A stretch of DNA of 64,000 nt from Arcuatula senhousia (Eukaryota; Mollusca; Bivalvia; Mytilida; Mytilidae), in the NCBI GenBank assembly GCA_963971305.1, contig OZ020317.1:11240001-11304000 (forward strand), given 5' to 3'. The translations under genes and the position numbers were made by a program. Positions within the stretch are counted from its first letter, which is position 1, and each line of letters starts with the position of its first letter. Under the pieces are notes generated by a model. That model ran no database searches. It was given only the letters and a program-made list of their open reading frames with translations, and was not told where the DNA came from. Below, piece by piece: positions 47,867-59,300 of this stretch.

Positions 47867-48235
47867 ATCAAATCAAATCAAATCAAACTTTTATTGTCTT
47901 TAAACTTATACAAGTTTGTGACACAAAACATAATATATACACAAATAACCCACAAATATAGACATATTCACTACATTTAAAATATATTCAAATAAACTTA
48001 ACTAAGATTAACGTATAATACATGATATTTTACGTCGAACAATGCAATATAGGCTTTGCAAGTAGTTTATTAAGAGTCCCCTGTCCTCAAACTAATGATT
48101 GTTTTAAATAGGAACTTATAACATTAACTTGTTTATAACTATTTGGATTAAGAAGTATTTTTAATTTTTGGTTGTCATTATATTGTTCATAATGATCAGT
48201 ATTTTCAAAAAATTCTTCGATTAATTTTTTTTCGC
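47867..48235 (-). pseudogene. 5'-truncated LINE: C-terminal remnant plus (TCAAA)n tail
   Basis: The (AATCA)n repeat at 47867-47887 is followed by ACTTTTATTGTC and CAAGTTTGTGACACAAAA. Upstream on the minus strand (about 48100-48230) a broken frame reads LKILLNPNS and QVNVISSYLKQS, resembling the end of a LINE ORF2. The rest is lost, as usual for 5'-truncated insertions. Confidence 0.5.
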
Positions 48236-48799
48236 AAAGACTCGTTTGTCTTGCAATGTAGCAGAACTTTCAAATCGTTCCTGTTCCAAACTGAAACTAG
48301 TGATCCGACAAATTTGGGTGTCGCTAAGGACATACAGTTTATCATACTGAACCACCAAGCCAAATTTCATATTATTATATAGTCTTGAGCAAAGCTTTAC
48401 GGACATTAAATTGTCGCCCTCTTCCCCTGACACGCAAATCAAGGGGCAACAGGTAGAGCTCTGGGCAACAGGAACATGTCAGGGATCATTGTCGCTAGCT
48501 AACGAAAAAGAAATAATGCAATCATACAAGAAATTTTAAAATTCAAGTAATGTTACTCTGACTTTTTTATAAGGAGAAGTGTCCCTTTTTTTGTCTTCCA
48601 TCATCGGATTCGACACGCTGAACCATTGACAGCGCGATGAGTGTGCTATACGTAGCAGGCAGGAACTGCTTACGCTTCCGGAGCACCCGGGTTCATTCTC
48701 GTTACTACTTTTCCGTTGCGTTGTTGCCAGCAATTAAGTTGCTTTTGTATTTTTGTGTTTTTTATTTATGTTGTCTAGCTGTTTCTTCGCTGAAGTAGG

Positions 48800-51197
48800 A
48801 ATTAAAGCGGTCAATTTTGTCACAAGTTATGCTGTATAACCCGGGCATGTTTCAATGAATAATTTCTCTTCAGCGGGATTTCATGATCAGCGTTTACCCC
48901 AAAACATATGGAAGGTCGAAATCCAAAGGTACCACAATATTTTTTTCTGTCTATGATGAAATAATATTTAAAAATGTTGCACACACTTCGTAACATTTTT
49001 AATGTTATTTCGAATAGAAAGAAAAAAGATAGTGTGGCCATTTCATATATATAAATTTCATTACATGTTTTCTCAATAAAAAATCATATGATAGGGAAAA
49101 TTATTTTAAATCAAATTATAAACTTAATTCCTCAATTTGAGCCCCACCTGATAAAAAAAAATCATAAATTGACATATCATATCATCTGAACATTTCATTT
49201 CATGTTACTATCTTCAGCAGATTTTGAACATTCAGATAATAATATCTGATTGATCTTGATCTAAATATTGATTTTTTAAAACATACATCATACAATCAGT
49301 AAAAGTTCGGGAAATGTTTCCCGCCAACCCCCCCCAAACTATATGGAAAACTACCTTCTTACCCATTAAAATGCAAATCTGTACATTTATAGATAAGAAA
49401 TAAACAAATTTGTAAGATATTGGCGCAACGAGTTATTTATGGGTCTATATAGCATCCTTCAACATCATGTAGAAATAAATTTAAAAGAAAATATGAAATA
49501 CCGCGGAAGTTAGAAAAAAAATCTTAATCATAATTATTACCACAATTAAAATTTTAAGTTTGTAGTTTTTATGAGGGAATTTGATGAAGAAAAAACATTA
49601 AAAGGTGTTGGTTAAAGTGCAAGTTTCAATAGTTTTGTCCTGGTATTTAGACGAACTCTATGAAATTCCATTGGTAATTAGACAGAGCGTCAAACTTTCC
49701 GCATCACTGCACATGTTTCCGGTTTTTGGAAGGGTAAATTTGAGGCCGTAGAAACGGGTTGCATAACCATTTTTCAGTAAGTTTGGACTGTTACTTGGTA
49801 AATTGGCAACAGGGTTTTGTTCTTCTAACCCAAAAGGTATGTCACAAACGTCCACAACTTGAAATAATAATTACTTCCCTAAAAATAACCGGCAAAAATC
49901 ACGTTCACGGCAAACAAGCAACTGTCAGACCATCATCATGCCATCATGTGCCCATGATGTTGTCACGCGAGTGATCACGAAAACATTATATATTATGAAG
50001 TTTTTGGTGAACACATCTGATATGAGACAGGCATACTTTGTGTTCCCCTTTAACACTTATCCTGAAACCCTGGCTGCATGCTACTTAGTAATATGAGGCA
50101 GGTTTAACCTGTGATGCTCCCGAAGTTACAATACAACGTATCTTCAATTATTTTTCATGCTATATTAATTCTAAAATGTTTATGAATTGAAACAATTTTG
50201 TATTCGAAAATAAAAAAAATACTAGCTTTTCTTCAGCAGTTCCAGGTCCTGCGTGTGCTTTATGACGTTAAAATTTTCAAATAGATATAAGCGTTAAAAA
50301 GACGCTGAAAGTTTGTGAAACCTAGTGTGAAATACCGGACGTTGAAGGAAAATTCAGCTCATAGTACAACTAAATTGTTGACATTTCAACCATTATCGCT
50401 CCCTTCGGGAGCATACTAAGAATTAATTTGGCTAGTTACAATGTATGTATGTACATGTAATAGACAGAATTATCTGTTGTTAAAAGCTTGTTTCAACTTT
50501 CCATATTTACTTTTTTTCTATTATGACGTTTATTTTTTGTGTACACTGTTGTACACTACAATGTTCAATGCTTCTTCTGCAATTTCAAAGGATTGTCTAT
50601 AGCTGAGTTGGTAATCATGCAATTTTCAGTGCTAGCAAACTTTGTTTTAATTAAGCAAATGACTTAGGTATTGGGTCGTTTTGTTCTGAAACCTGTTCCT
50701 ACCACGGGTCATTCTGTGCCGCTACCTGTTTGTACCAGGTTGTTTCCTACCAATACCATGAATACTATGGATAAGTGGGTTGTTTCGTTCCGATCTTTTA
50801 GAGTAAATTGATTCAGTCATAGACTGGCCTGTAGAAGGTAAAAGAAGATTTATTATTTATTTATTTATTTATCAGTACATGTACATGCAACAAAATAAAA
50901 CAAGAGCAGTTTTTAAATTCCCATATCATTCAAAAACAATCTTAAATTTCTATATTTTGATGAAATGATTAAGATATATAAAAAAATTAAACCCCTATAC
51001 TATAGACAACTGACTTTTGTACACAAATTATATTTACATTCAGTCTTACTAAATTGGGTCGAAAGGACTCATTTATCGGTACAAAACGACCTGGTACAAA
51101 CACAAACGGTGAAACGGATATGAAACGACCAGCACTCATGACTTAAGTCTTCCATATACCTGTACAAGCATGAATTTGTACATACATGTACATGTAT
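48800..51197. other. AT-rich intergenic region, no gene supported
   Basis: Short ORFs only, many overlapping on both strands. TACATGTA words are frequent towards the right. No exon with consistent splice sites found. Confidence 0.45.
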
Positions 51198-52794
51198 AGT
51201 CAGTGTTCCAGCCAGGATTTGAAAAGGGCAGGGATGAATTTTAAAAAAGGGCACATTCATGCGTTGACTTCATCTTTCAAAAGGGCATATAAATATAGCT
51301 AATAACAATCAAATACAGCATACATTCTTTTTAACAAATAAACTGTTAACACAGAGACATGTCTCGCCTGTCGCAACTGGACACAGTATAAAATGAAGTA
51401 AAAATCCTCCTTAAACTGATCTTAACTAATGCTTAAGCAGCTGCATACCAAATATAAATGGTGCACCATAACTGCTTTATAAAAAACACTTGTGACATAA
51501 GTAAAAAGTTAAAAAGTGTAAAATCTAAAAGTCAGTAGACCGTGACTGCAGGATCATACAGATAAAATACTTTTGAAATTGATCTGTACTGATGCCAATG
51601 CAACTGCATACCAAATATCAATGATGTACCATAACTGCTTCATGTTAAACAGACTTAAGAAAAAAGGTTAACCTTGGCCAAATCAGTGTAAAATTTCAAA
51701 GTCAGTAGACCGTGACTGCAGGAGCATACAGGTGAAATCCTTTTAAAACTGATCTGTACTGATGCTGATGCAACTGCATACCAAATATCAATGGTGTAAC
51801 ATAAGTGCTTCATGTTAAACAGACTTAAGAAAAAAGGTTAACCTCGGCCAAATCAGTGTAAAATTTCAAAGTCAGTAGACCGTGACTGCAGGAGCATACA
51901 GGTGAAATCCTTTTAAAACTGATCTGTACTGATGCTGATGCAACTGCATACCAAATATCAATGGTGTAACATAACTAGTTCACACAAAACAGACTTAAGC
52001 AAAAACTTTAACCAATTGTGGACGCCGCCGCCGCCGGAATCACCATACCTAAGTCTCGCCTTTTGCGACATTCGTCGCAGGCGAGACAAAAACATGCATT
52101 TTTAGGCTTAAGGGGAGCCTCTTGTTTCTATAACAAGACTTAAGGCTTTTCATTACATTCATACATTCTATCAGTGCTAAAAAGCTTGAATGTCAGCCTA
52201 AGAAAAAATTGAGAAATCCCATTTGATTTTTATTGAATTTGCCAGTAAAATCCGGAGATTTAGTACCATTCCGGTCAGAGTTCGTGTTTAGTTTATAACT
52301 TCCGCTTCCTGTCATTATTTGTAAGGTAAACAAATAAATATGATGGAGCATTTCACAAATCCATCAACATCGTCTCTTTTTTTCAATAAAAGCGCATATT
52401 TAATGATGTTTTTAATAGAAAACATCCAGATGGGTTCTGATTCTGATTTGTGCACAATTATCATTACCGAGGCAGAGAAATTTACTGTGCAATCGGACAA
52501 CTTACCTGTAATTGAAATTGATTAATCAAAATAGATACCTTAATTAATTGACTGGAGAACACGTGTTTATTTAATTTGTTAATTGGCTTGGGGTTTTAAA
52601 TATGCCATTCAATTATCCCAAATGGCTTCATTCTCAATACACAAACTATGTATGATTGACTGAAAAAGGCAAATGTACGATCAAAAAGGGCAGGGCGGAG
52701 ATGAAAACCGGCAGATATCCTGAAAAGGGCAATCGGGCGGAGGGAAAGGCAGGCGGGCGGACCGCCCTTTGAAAACAGCCTAGCTGGAACACTG
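51198..52794. mobile_element. 1.6-kb terminal-inverted-repeat element with ATAGT flanks
   Basis: The left end CAGTGTTCCAGCCAGG (51201) and the right end CCTAGCTGGAACACTG (to 52794) are inverted copies, followed inward by AAAAGGGCA / CGCCCTTTGAAAA blocks. ATAGT lies directly outside both ends, a probable 5-bp target duplication. No transposase is visible. A tandem-core element (51340-52100) is nested inside. Confidence 0.7.
51340..52100. repeat. tandem-core element, 170-bp unit, with GTCTCGCCTG / GCAGGCGAGAC ends
   Basis: GTCAGTAGACCGTGACTGCA recurs at 51531, 51701 and 51871 (spacing 170). The left end CTGTTAACACAGAGACATGT then CTCGCCTG, a (CCG)n run at about 52024 and the right end CGCAGGCGAGACAAAAAC match the element at 11809-13590, but the core is different. 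Confidence 0.75.
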
Positions 52795-53060
52795 ATAGTA
52801 CATGTTCATATAAAACTATTACTATGATAGTTGGTTTTTTTATTTTGAGGGTACATGTACAAACATATACATGTATGTAAAATGAAGTTAATGTGTTTCA
52901 GTACACATGTACTTAGATTATTACTAATAAGTGCTAATGTCCTGATGGTAAATACTGTCATGTCATATAACTTTTAAGATAAAACTGTTTACCTATCTGT
53001 AGTAAACAATTATTGATATTAATAATATACATGTAGTATTGTACATGTATATCAATATTC

Positions 53061-54359
53061 CAATATCATGTTTATATTAATATAGTGATTAGGTTTGTTT
53101 ACATGTGGCCAACATTGATCATGCATGTATGGTCATCAGAAAAAAGTGACAGCAAAGTTATCCACATTCATCACATTCATACAGCCGACTTTAAAAATGA
53201 CCAACAATGAACATATAGTCAATGGACAAAAGCCACAACAAAGTTATCCAGTTTTGGTGGCAAAAACAGGGTCTTCAGTTAGAGGGGGCATATTTGCAAA
53301 AATGTCATATTTGTCCCAAATTCAGCTTGGTTTGCATGCATATGTTATCAGGTCATGTAGGAAAGAATGGAACACCATAGCTACCTTTTGATACACAAAC
53401 ACATATTATTAAGGCAATAAGCATTCTATTTAGCCATTATTCTATACCATTAAGACATTTTGTTAAACTATGGTGATACTAACAAACATCACTTAGCAAC
53501 TCTTTTAAACTATAAAGACATTTGAATGCACCATTTAAAAATCATGCTAGAACATTAAGACATCATGTGTTTGTCTATCTAAAGGCAGCTATGGCGTTCC
53601 ATAGGAAAGCTTGACCATTGACCGTTATGGGGTAACAGGAAAAAGTTTGGAGAGTCCAATCCTTCATGCTTGTAAAAAATACAATTGTGGGCTGACAAAT
53701 TCATTGCATTAATTCACATAGGCTAAATTTTTTGCCCCTATCCACCTACATGTACATGTATCCCCTTTTCTATTGGTCTTCAAAATGTATTGTTTATTAT
53801 ACAAATACTCTATTGACACAAACACATGGTTAAGACCCAATCATCACAGATATAGTGAAAGGGAAATACAAATTATAGTTTTATAATATTGAACTGTTTA
53901 TTTGTTTCCAACCTCATCCCAAAATTTTTATCTCATCATTTCATATCCATTTCCCTCATATAACCTTTATTCTAGCGTTGTTGCTGTGCATAACTGTGTG
54001 TTTTGTGTTTCTTAGTGCTGTTTTTGTTCGTGTTTACTGGTTTCGTCGTTGCCCTTTCAGACTTTTGACACACTTGAATGCTCCATTGGTGCCTCATTGC
54101 TTCTACCAACTCACTCAATCACTTAACCAGGATAAAAATGATCTCATTCTCAGTGCCAGGATACTGTAGAGGCCTGAGGTGGTCGCTGGTACTAATTATG
54201 ACAACAAATATCAAAAGAAAGTTTTATAGAAAAGTTTGAGGCTATTTGTATATTGGAACTGATGGAAAAATATCATTCATGATTGTCATAAGCTTAAATA
54301 CTGTAACAGTTTAGCAGGTCAGTTTTGTGAGGTTTTAATTAGGGCCAAGCATCTTTGGT
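53061..54359 (+). repeat. direct duplication, copy 1
   Basis: Begins CAATATCATGTTTATATTAA and ends near CCAAGCATCTTTGGTA. It matches 54361-55425 over almost its full length, with a few indels, and includes a copy of the dispersed retroelement-tail motif near 54075. Confidence 0.8.
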
Positions 54360-54360
54360 A

Positions 54361-55425
54361 CAATATCATGTTTATATTAATTTAGTGATTAGGTTTGTTT
54401 ACATATGGCCAACAATAATCATGTACATGTATGTCATCAGAAAAAAATGACAACAAAGTTATCTGCATTCATCACATTCACACAATGAACCTAAGAAATG
54501 ACCAACAATGAACATGATCATCAGACAAAAGCCACAACAAAGCTATCCAGTTTCAGTGGCAGAAACAGGGTCTTCAGTTAGAGGGGGCATATTTGCAAAA
54601 ATGTCATATTTGTCCCAAATTCAGCTTGGTTTGCATGCATGTGTTATCAGGTAATGTATGAAAGCTTGACCATTGACCATGGGTAACAAGTAAAATGTTT
54701 GGAGAATGCAATCCTTCATGCTTTTAAAAAGTACAATTGTGGGCTGCCAAATACATTGCAGTGCATCACATAGGCTAAATGTTTTGCCCCTATCCACCTC
54801 TCCCCTTTTCTATTGGTCTTCAAAATGTACTGTTTATTATACAAATTTTATACTCTATTGGCACAAACACATCTAAGATACATGGTTAAGACTCAATTAT
54901 CAAAGATATACATGTAGTGAAAGGGAAATACAAATTATAGTTTTATAATATTGAACTTTTTATTTGTTTCCAACCTCATCCCAAAATTTTTATCTCATCA
55001 TTTCATATCCATTTCCCTCATATAACCTTTATTCTAGCGTTGTTGCTGTGCATAACTGTGTATTTTGTGTTTCTAGTGCTGTTTTTGTTTGTGTTTACCG
55101 GCTAGTCATTGCCCTTTCAGACTTTTGACACTTGAATGCCCCATTGGTGCCTCTTTGCCTCTACCAACTCACTCAATCACTTAACCAGGATAAAAAATTA
55201 TCTTATTCTCAGTGCCAAGATACTGTAAAGGCCTGAGGAAGTCGCTGGTACTAATTATGACATAAAAAGTTCCAAAACAAAATATCAATAGAAATTTTTA
55301 TAAACAAGTTTGAGGCTTGGAACTGATGGAAAAACATCATTCATGATTGTCATTAGCTTAAATATTGTAACAGTTTAGTAGGTAAGTTTTGTAAGGTTCT
55401 ATTTAGGGCCCAGCATCTTTGGTGC
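54361..55425 (+). repeat. direct duplication, copy 2
   Basis: Head-to-tail with copy 1. It is shorter mainly through a missing stretch corresponding to about 53385-53590 of copy 1. The copies have diverged visibly, so the duplication is not recent. Confidence 0.8.
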
Positions 55426-56190
55426 TAAAGCCCTATATTTTTTAATTTGTCCATCCTTCAGATGTCTGTCTGTGAGTCCATCTAGACAACAATTTTTGAT
55501 ACAGAAGGTTGAAAATTCATACATCATTCAGGCGACTTTTTTGTTAATATTGTCAATACTGACTTTTGATCTTAATTAAGATCCAGTCTGCTTCTCAATG
55601 GTTGAGTATGTGTTTCCTTGATTAAGTTAAAAGATTCATGTAACATTATTTTTTCTTATAAAATAAAAGATGTTAAGATATTTTTTGAAGAAAAATTTGG
55701 TATTTATAGATAACGACATGCACTGTCATTGCATTAAACAAACAAGATGTGATAAAAATGCACATCAACTGATACAGGTATATTTGTAGAAGAATTTTAA
55801 AGTACATGTAGAGCTCTGATAACATCATACATTCATTTGGCCTTGAGACGTTAAAAAATTAAAACACTAAATTTGGCCTTGGCTTAAGCAAAAATATATA
55901 GGGTATCTTGAAGCATCAATGGGTTCAAAGACTCAAATAACATTCCAGCATTCTAGATATTTCCTACCAGATTTTAAATTTTGTACATATAAATATTTAC
56001 TGTTATACTTTATACAGCTAATATTTTAATTTTTAATTTTCAGTTGCTTGCACTGATTAAAGTAAACCTTGCTGATCGAGCACTTGTCTGTACATGTATT
56101 GCCAGTTTTTACATTCTGTAAATATTTACTGACTGTTAAACTACAATGAATATATACATGAAGCTAATATTTTTCATATTTTCTTTTCAG

Positions 56191-56394
56191 TATCAAACAA
56201 AGTGCATCATGGGTAAGGGTGGCAAACAGGAACAGCGAAAGGCCGTTTACACCTGGGACGAAGTGGCCAAACATGACCAGTATGACGACAGGTGGCTCGT
56301 TATTGATGGACAAGTTTATAACATCACCAACTGGGCGAGGAAACATCCTGGAGGCAGCAAGGTTATAGGTCATTATGCAGGTCAAGATGCCACG
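56191..56394 (+). CDS. desaturase exon 1: cytochrome b5 domain
   Basis: The exon begins after TTCTTTTCAG with 18 untranslated bases, then ATG at 56209. It encodes 62 residues containing [20 protein letters not shown] and HPGG, the heme-binding core. The donor is GTAAAC. The 18 bases before the ATG imply at least one non-coding exon further upstream. Confidence 0.9.
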
Positions 56395-59300
56395 GTAAAC
56401 AAAATTTTTAACTAATCTGCTTACTATTCCAGAGCACTTGGGCTCATATTTGCATTGACCTAAGTTAGCCTTGCTGATTTAGGTTTGTTTTTTATGTCCC
56501 ATATATGAAAGTTTGGGGGGGTGGATACAGTTTTTGGGTTTGTTGCGAGATTGGGCAATACCTTTTTTGATGACATACATGACGTATTTTTGTTTGTATT
56601 GTGTAAACTGATTTTGATCCTGCTGTTTTTAGGCTACTTATATTTAATGTCCTTTGGCTTTTCATGATATTTACTGCTTGATACTGCATTTGAATTATTT
56701 GGGACTTGCATGTACATAGTACTTTTAATTGATCACATGGAGACTGCAGATCTATTGGTGTTGTCTATTTGTCTACTGTGTACATGCATGTATTTGCTTT
56801 TGTCTGTTTTTATGCCCCACTACATGTATGAAAATATATGGTGGATCTAAAAATTTTCAAATGGGAAGGCCTACAATACAAAAAATACTCTGGGACCTCT
56901 TGTTTTATATGTCAGTTCCCAAACATTTTTTTCAGTCAAACAGGAAGCTGCGCACCCAGCAGACCTGGTCTAAAATCCACCTTGAAGTGAAGTGAATGTA
57001 GTGTTTTGATCTCTTTGTCCATCAATCTTCCATCAATCTTCTTTAATTTATCTGTCCAAAATCAAGTTCACCTTTAGAATTCAGTTTTTCAGGAATGCAG
57101 CTTGATATGATCATGAAACTGTTCACATACATGTATCTTGTAATCACAACTCTTCCTAAACTGCTTGATGGATTTTGATGAAACTTTGCATAATCATTCA
57201 TATTTCTGTGCATTATTTATATGTTTTAAGCGCTCAGACATTTTTGTCAGGTTTACAGTTTTGTATTTTAAATTATTGTAAAGGACGTTTATTCAATTGA
57301 CTTGAATCTGGTTCATTTTACACTAATATGTAAGAGCCATTTAAATGGTTTAATTTTGTAAACTGTTTATATTATTGTGGCCAGATTTCATTTCATTTTA
57401 ATCCAACTTGTGTAACCTATTATAATCTTGAGTCACACAGTCGAAAAGACCAGATTTATATTATGGCTAGGAAAAAATTTAATTAAAATTTTGAAAAACT
57501 TGTCAAAACCAAGACATTTACATGTTTAAAATGTACATTTGTATGTCATGTGAAATGATGCTTAAGACGGTTTATAGCTCTTTATGGTCCTTTTGATATT
57601 TTTTAAAAAAATTGTGGACCATGGTGCCAAATCATAAAATTTCAAAAAGACCAGTAAGAGGTACAGAACTGCAGCTACTATCGACCATCCTGAACTTGCA
57701 GGAGAATCAGATAGAAGATTATAAGATGCAAGCATTTGCTCCAATGTTGAATGTAGCTACAAGTTCTGTTCCTTAGCTCTCTTTGCATTCAACATTTATA
57801 ATGTGAGGTTGTATCGTGAATGTCTGCTCATGTTCCTTCTTTTATACCACAATGAAACAAATAGAAAGTAATGAGATGTGGAATAAGTGTACATGACACA
57901 GCCCACGATCAAGCGGCAATTCAGAAAAAGTATTGATAAAACAGTACATGTATTTCAACCATGCCTTTTTCCATATCCCCCTAAGGAAAAAAGCCCGACT
58001 GGAACCCTAAAAATCTTTGACCAAAATTGAAGAATTATATATTTAAAATATGTTTTTTATTTCATTTTAATTACCGGTAGTTGATTACATGTAGTAAATT
58101 AACAGTTTATGTGTTAGTTATTCCCCTGAGGGCGGATGCCCGATGGGGGATAACTGATTTATACCACGGGACTGTAGAGGGTGCTAAATGAAAGTTTATG
58201 ATAATTAATGAGGGGGGTCTTTCAGGAATTTAGCCTTATCTACTGATAAAGCATGATTAATGCAGGGTATCTCGTTACATTTTATGACATAGTGGTATAA
58301 GTGTGTTTTTCAATCACTTAGCAGTTTGATTATACCTACCGGTAGATAAAAAATTGTATCACCTTTACCTTGTTAGATAAAAAAAAGCATAAAAGGTGAA
58401 ACATAATTATGTCAATGTGAATTTGATAATCACTGATAATTGTTAACTAATTTTAAGTGACATAACATTTGCATAATATTACCCTTAGAGTCTATAATCA
58501 TCAGATTTAAAGGGATTGAAAAGCGTGTTCAGATTTAAGTTATGCATAACATTCGATAATATTTATCTTGACAACGACTGCAATATAAGTACATGTACAT
58601 GTATTGATTTGTTATTAAAGTTCCTTTACAACTAAAACATGTATTATTTAAATGAAATTACCATACAAGTTTGGGTCAAGTCATGAACACGGGAATGGTC
58701 ATGCTGAATTGTAACTGGAACCTTGGGTCCTTACGATATTCATAGAAAAGAAGACAAGAAATTTAAAAGATGTCAGTAGCAGATCCAGAAATTTGGAAAA
58801 AGGTGGACCCACTGACTGGTTAAGAAGAGGCCCACTTTGGTCTTGCTTTGATCAACCATTTTTTTTCTGTCAAAAGGGGGGGGGGGGCTACTCAGCCTGA
58901 GCCTCCCCTTTTGATCTTCCCTAAATATTGTAGTCATGCATAAGACAAATCACAATTTATTAGAAAGCAATGTTTATCACAGTTTACCTTCTCTAAACTT
59001 TACAAGTGGCAATAAAGGACATGGTACGCTAAGAGCCATATTTTGCCCCCTATTTTATGAGAAAAATTTGCTTATTTGAACCTGTATGGAATTTTGAAAA
59101 TAGAATTTATGGGGAAACAGACAAATGCATCATTTTCCATTTTTACTATTAAATTAATTTTATATTATTACTTATTTCATGCGATTTTTACTTATTTTTA
59201 GACTTAAAATGTATTGTTTTTAAGTAGATTATCTATGTTCGAAGGATTATGTACATTTTATTTTATCAGTTTTATTTCATGCTAGATTGTAAAGCGCTTA

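Noticed and set aside
56146..56208. Upstream Met as the start of the desaturase
   Set aside because: It lies before the TTCTTTTCAG acceptor at 56190, so it is intronic. The family begins MGKGG at 56209.
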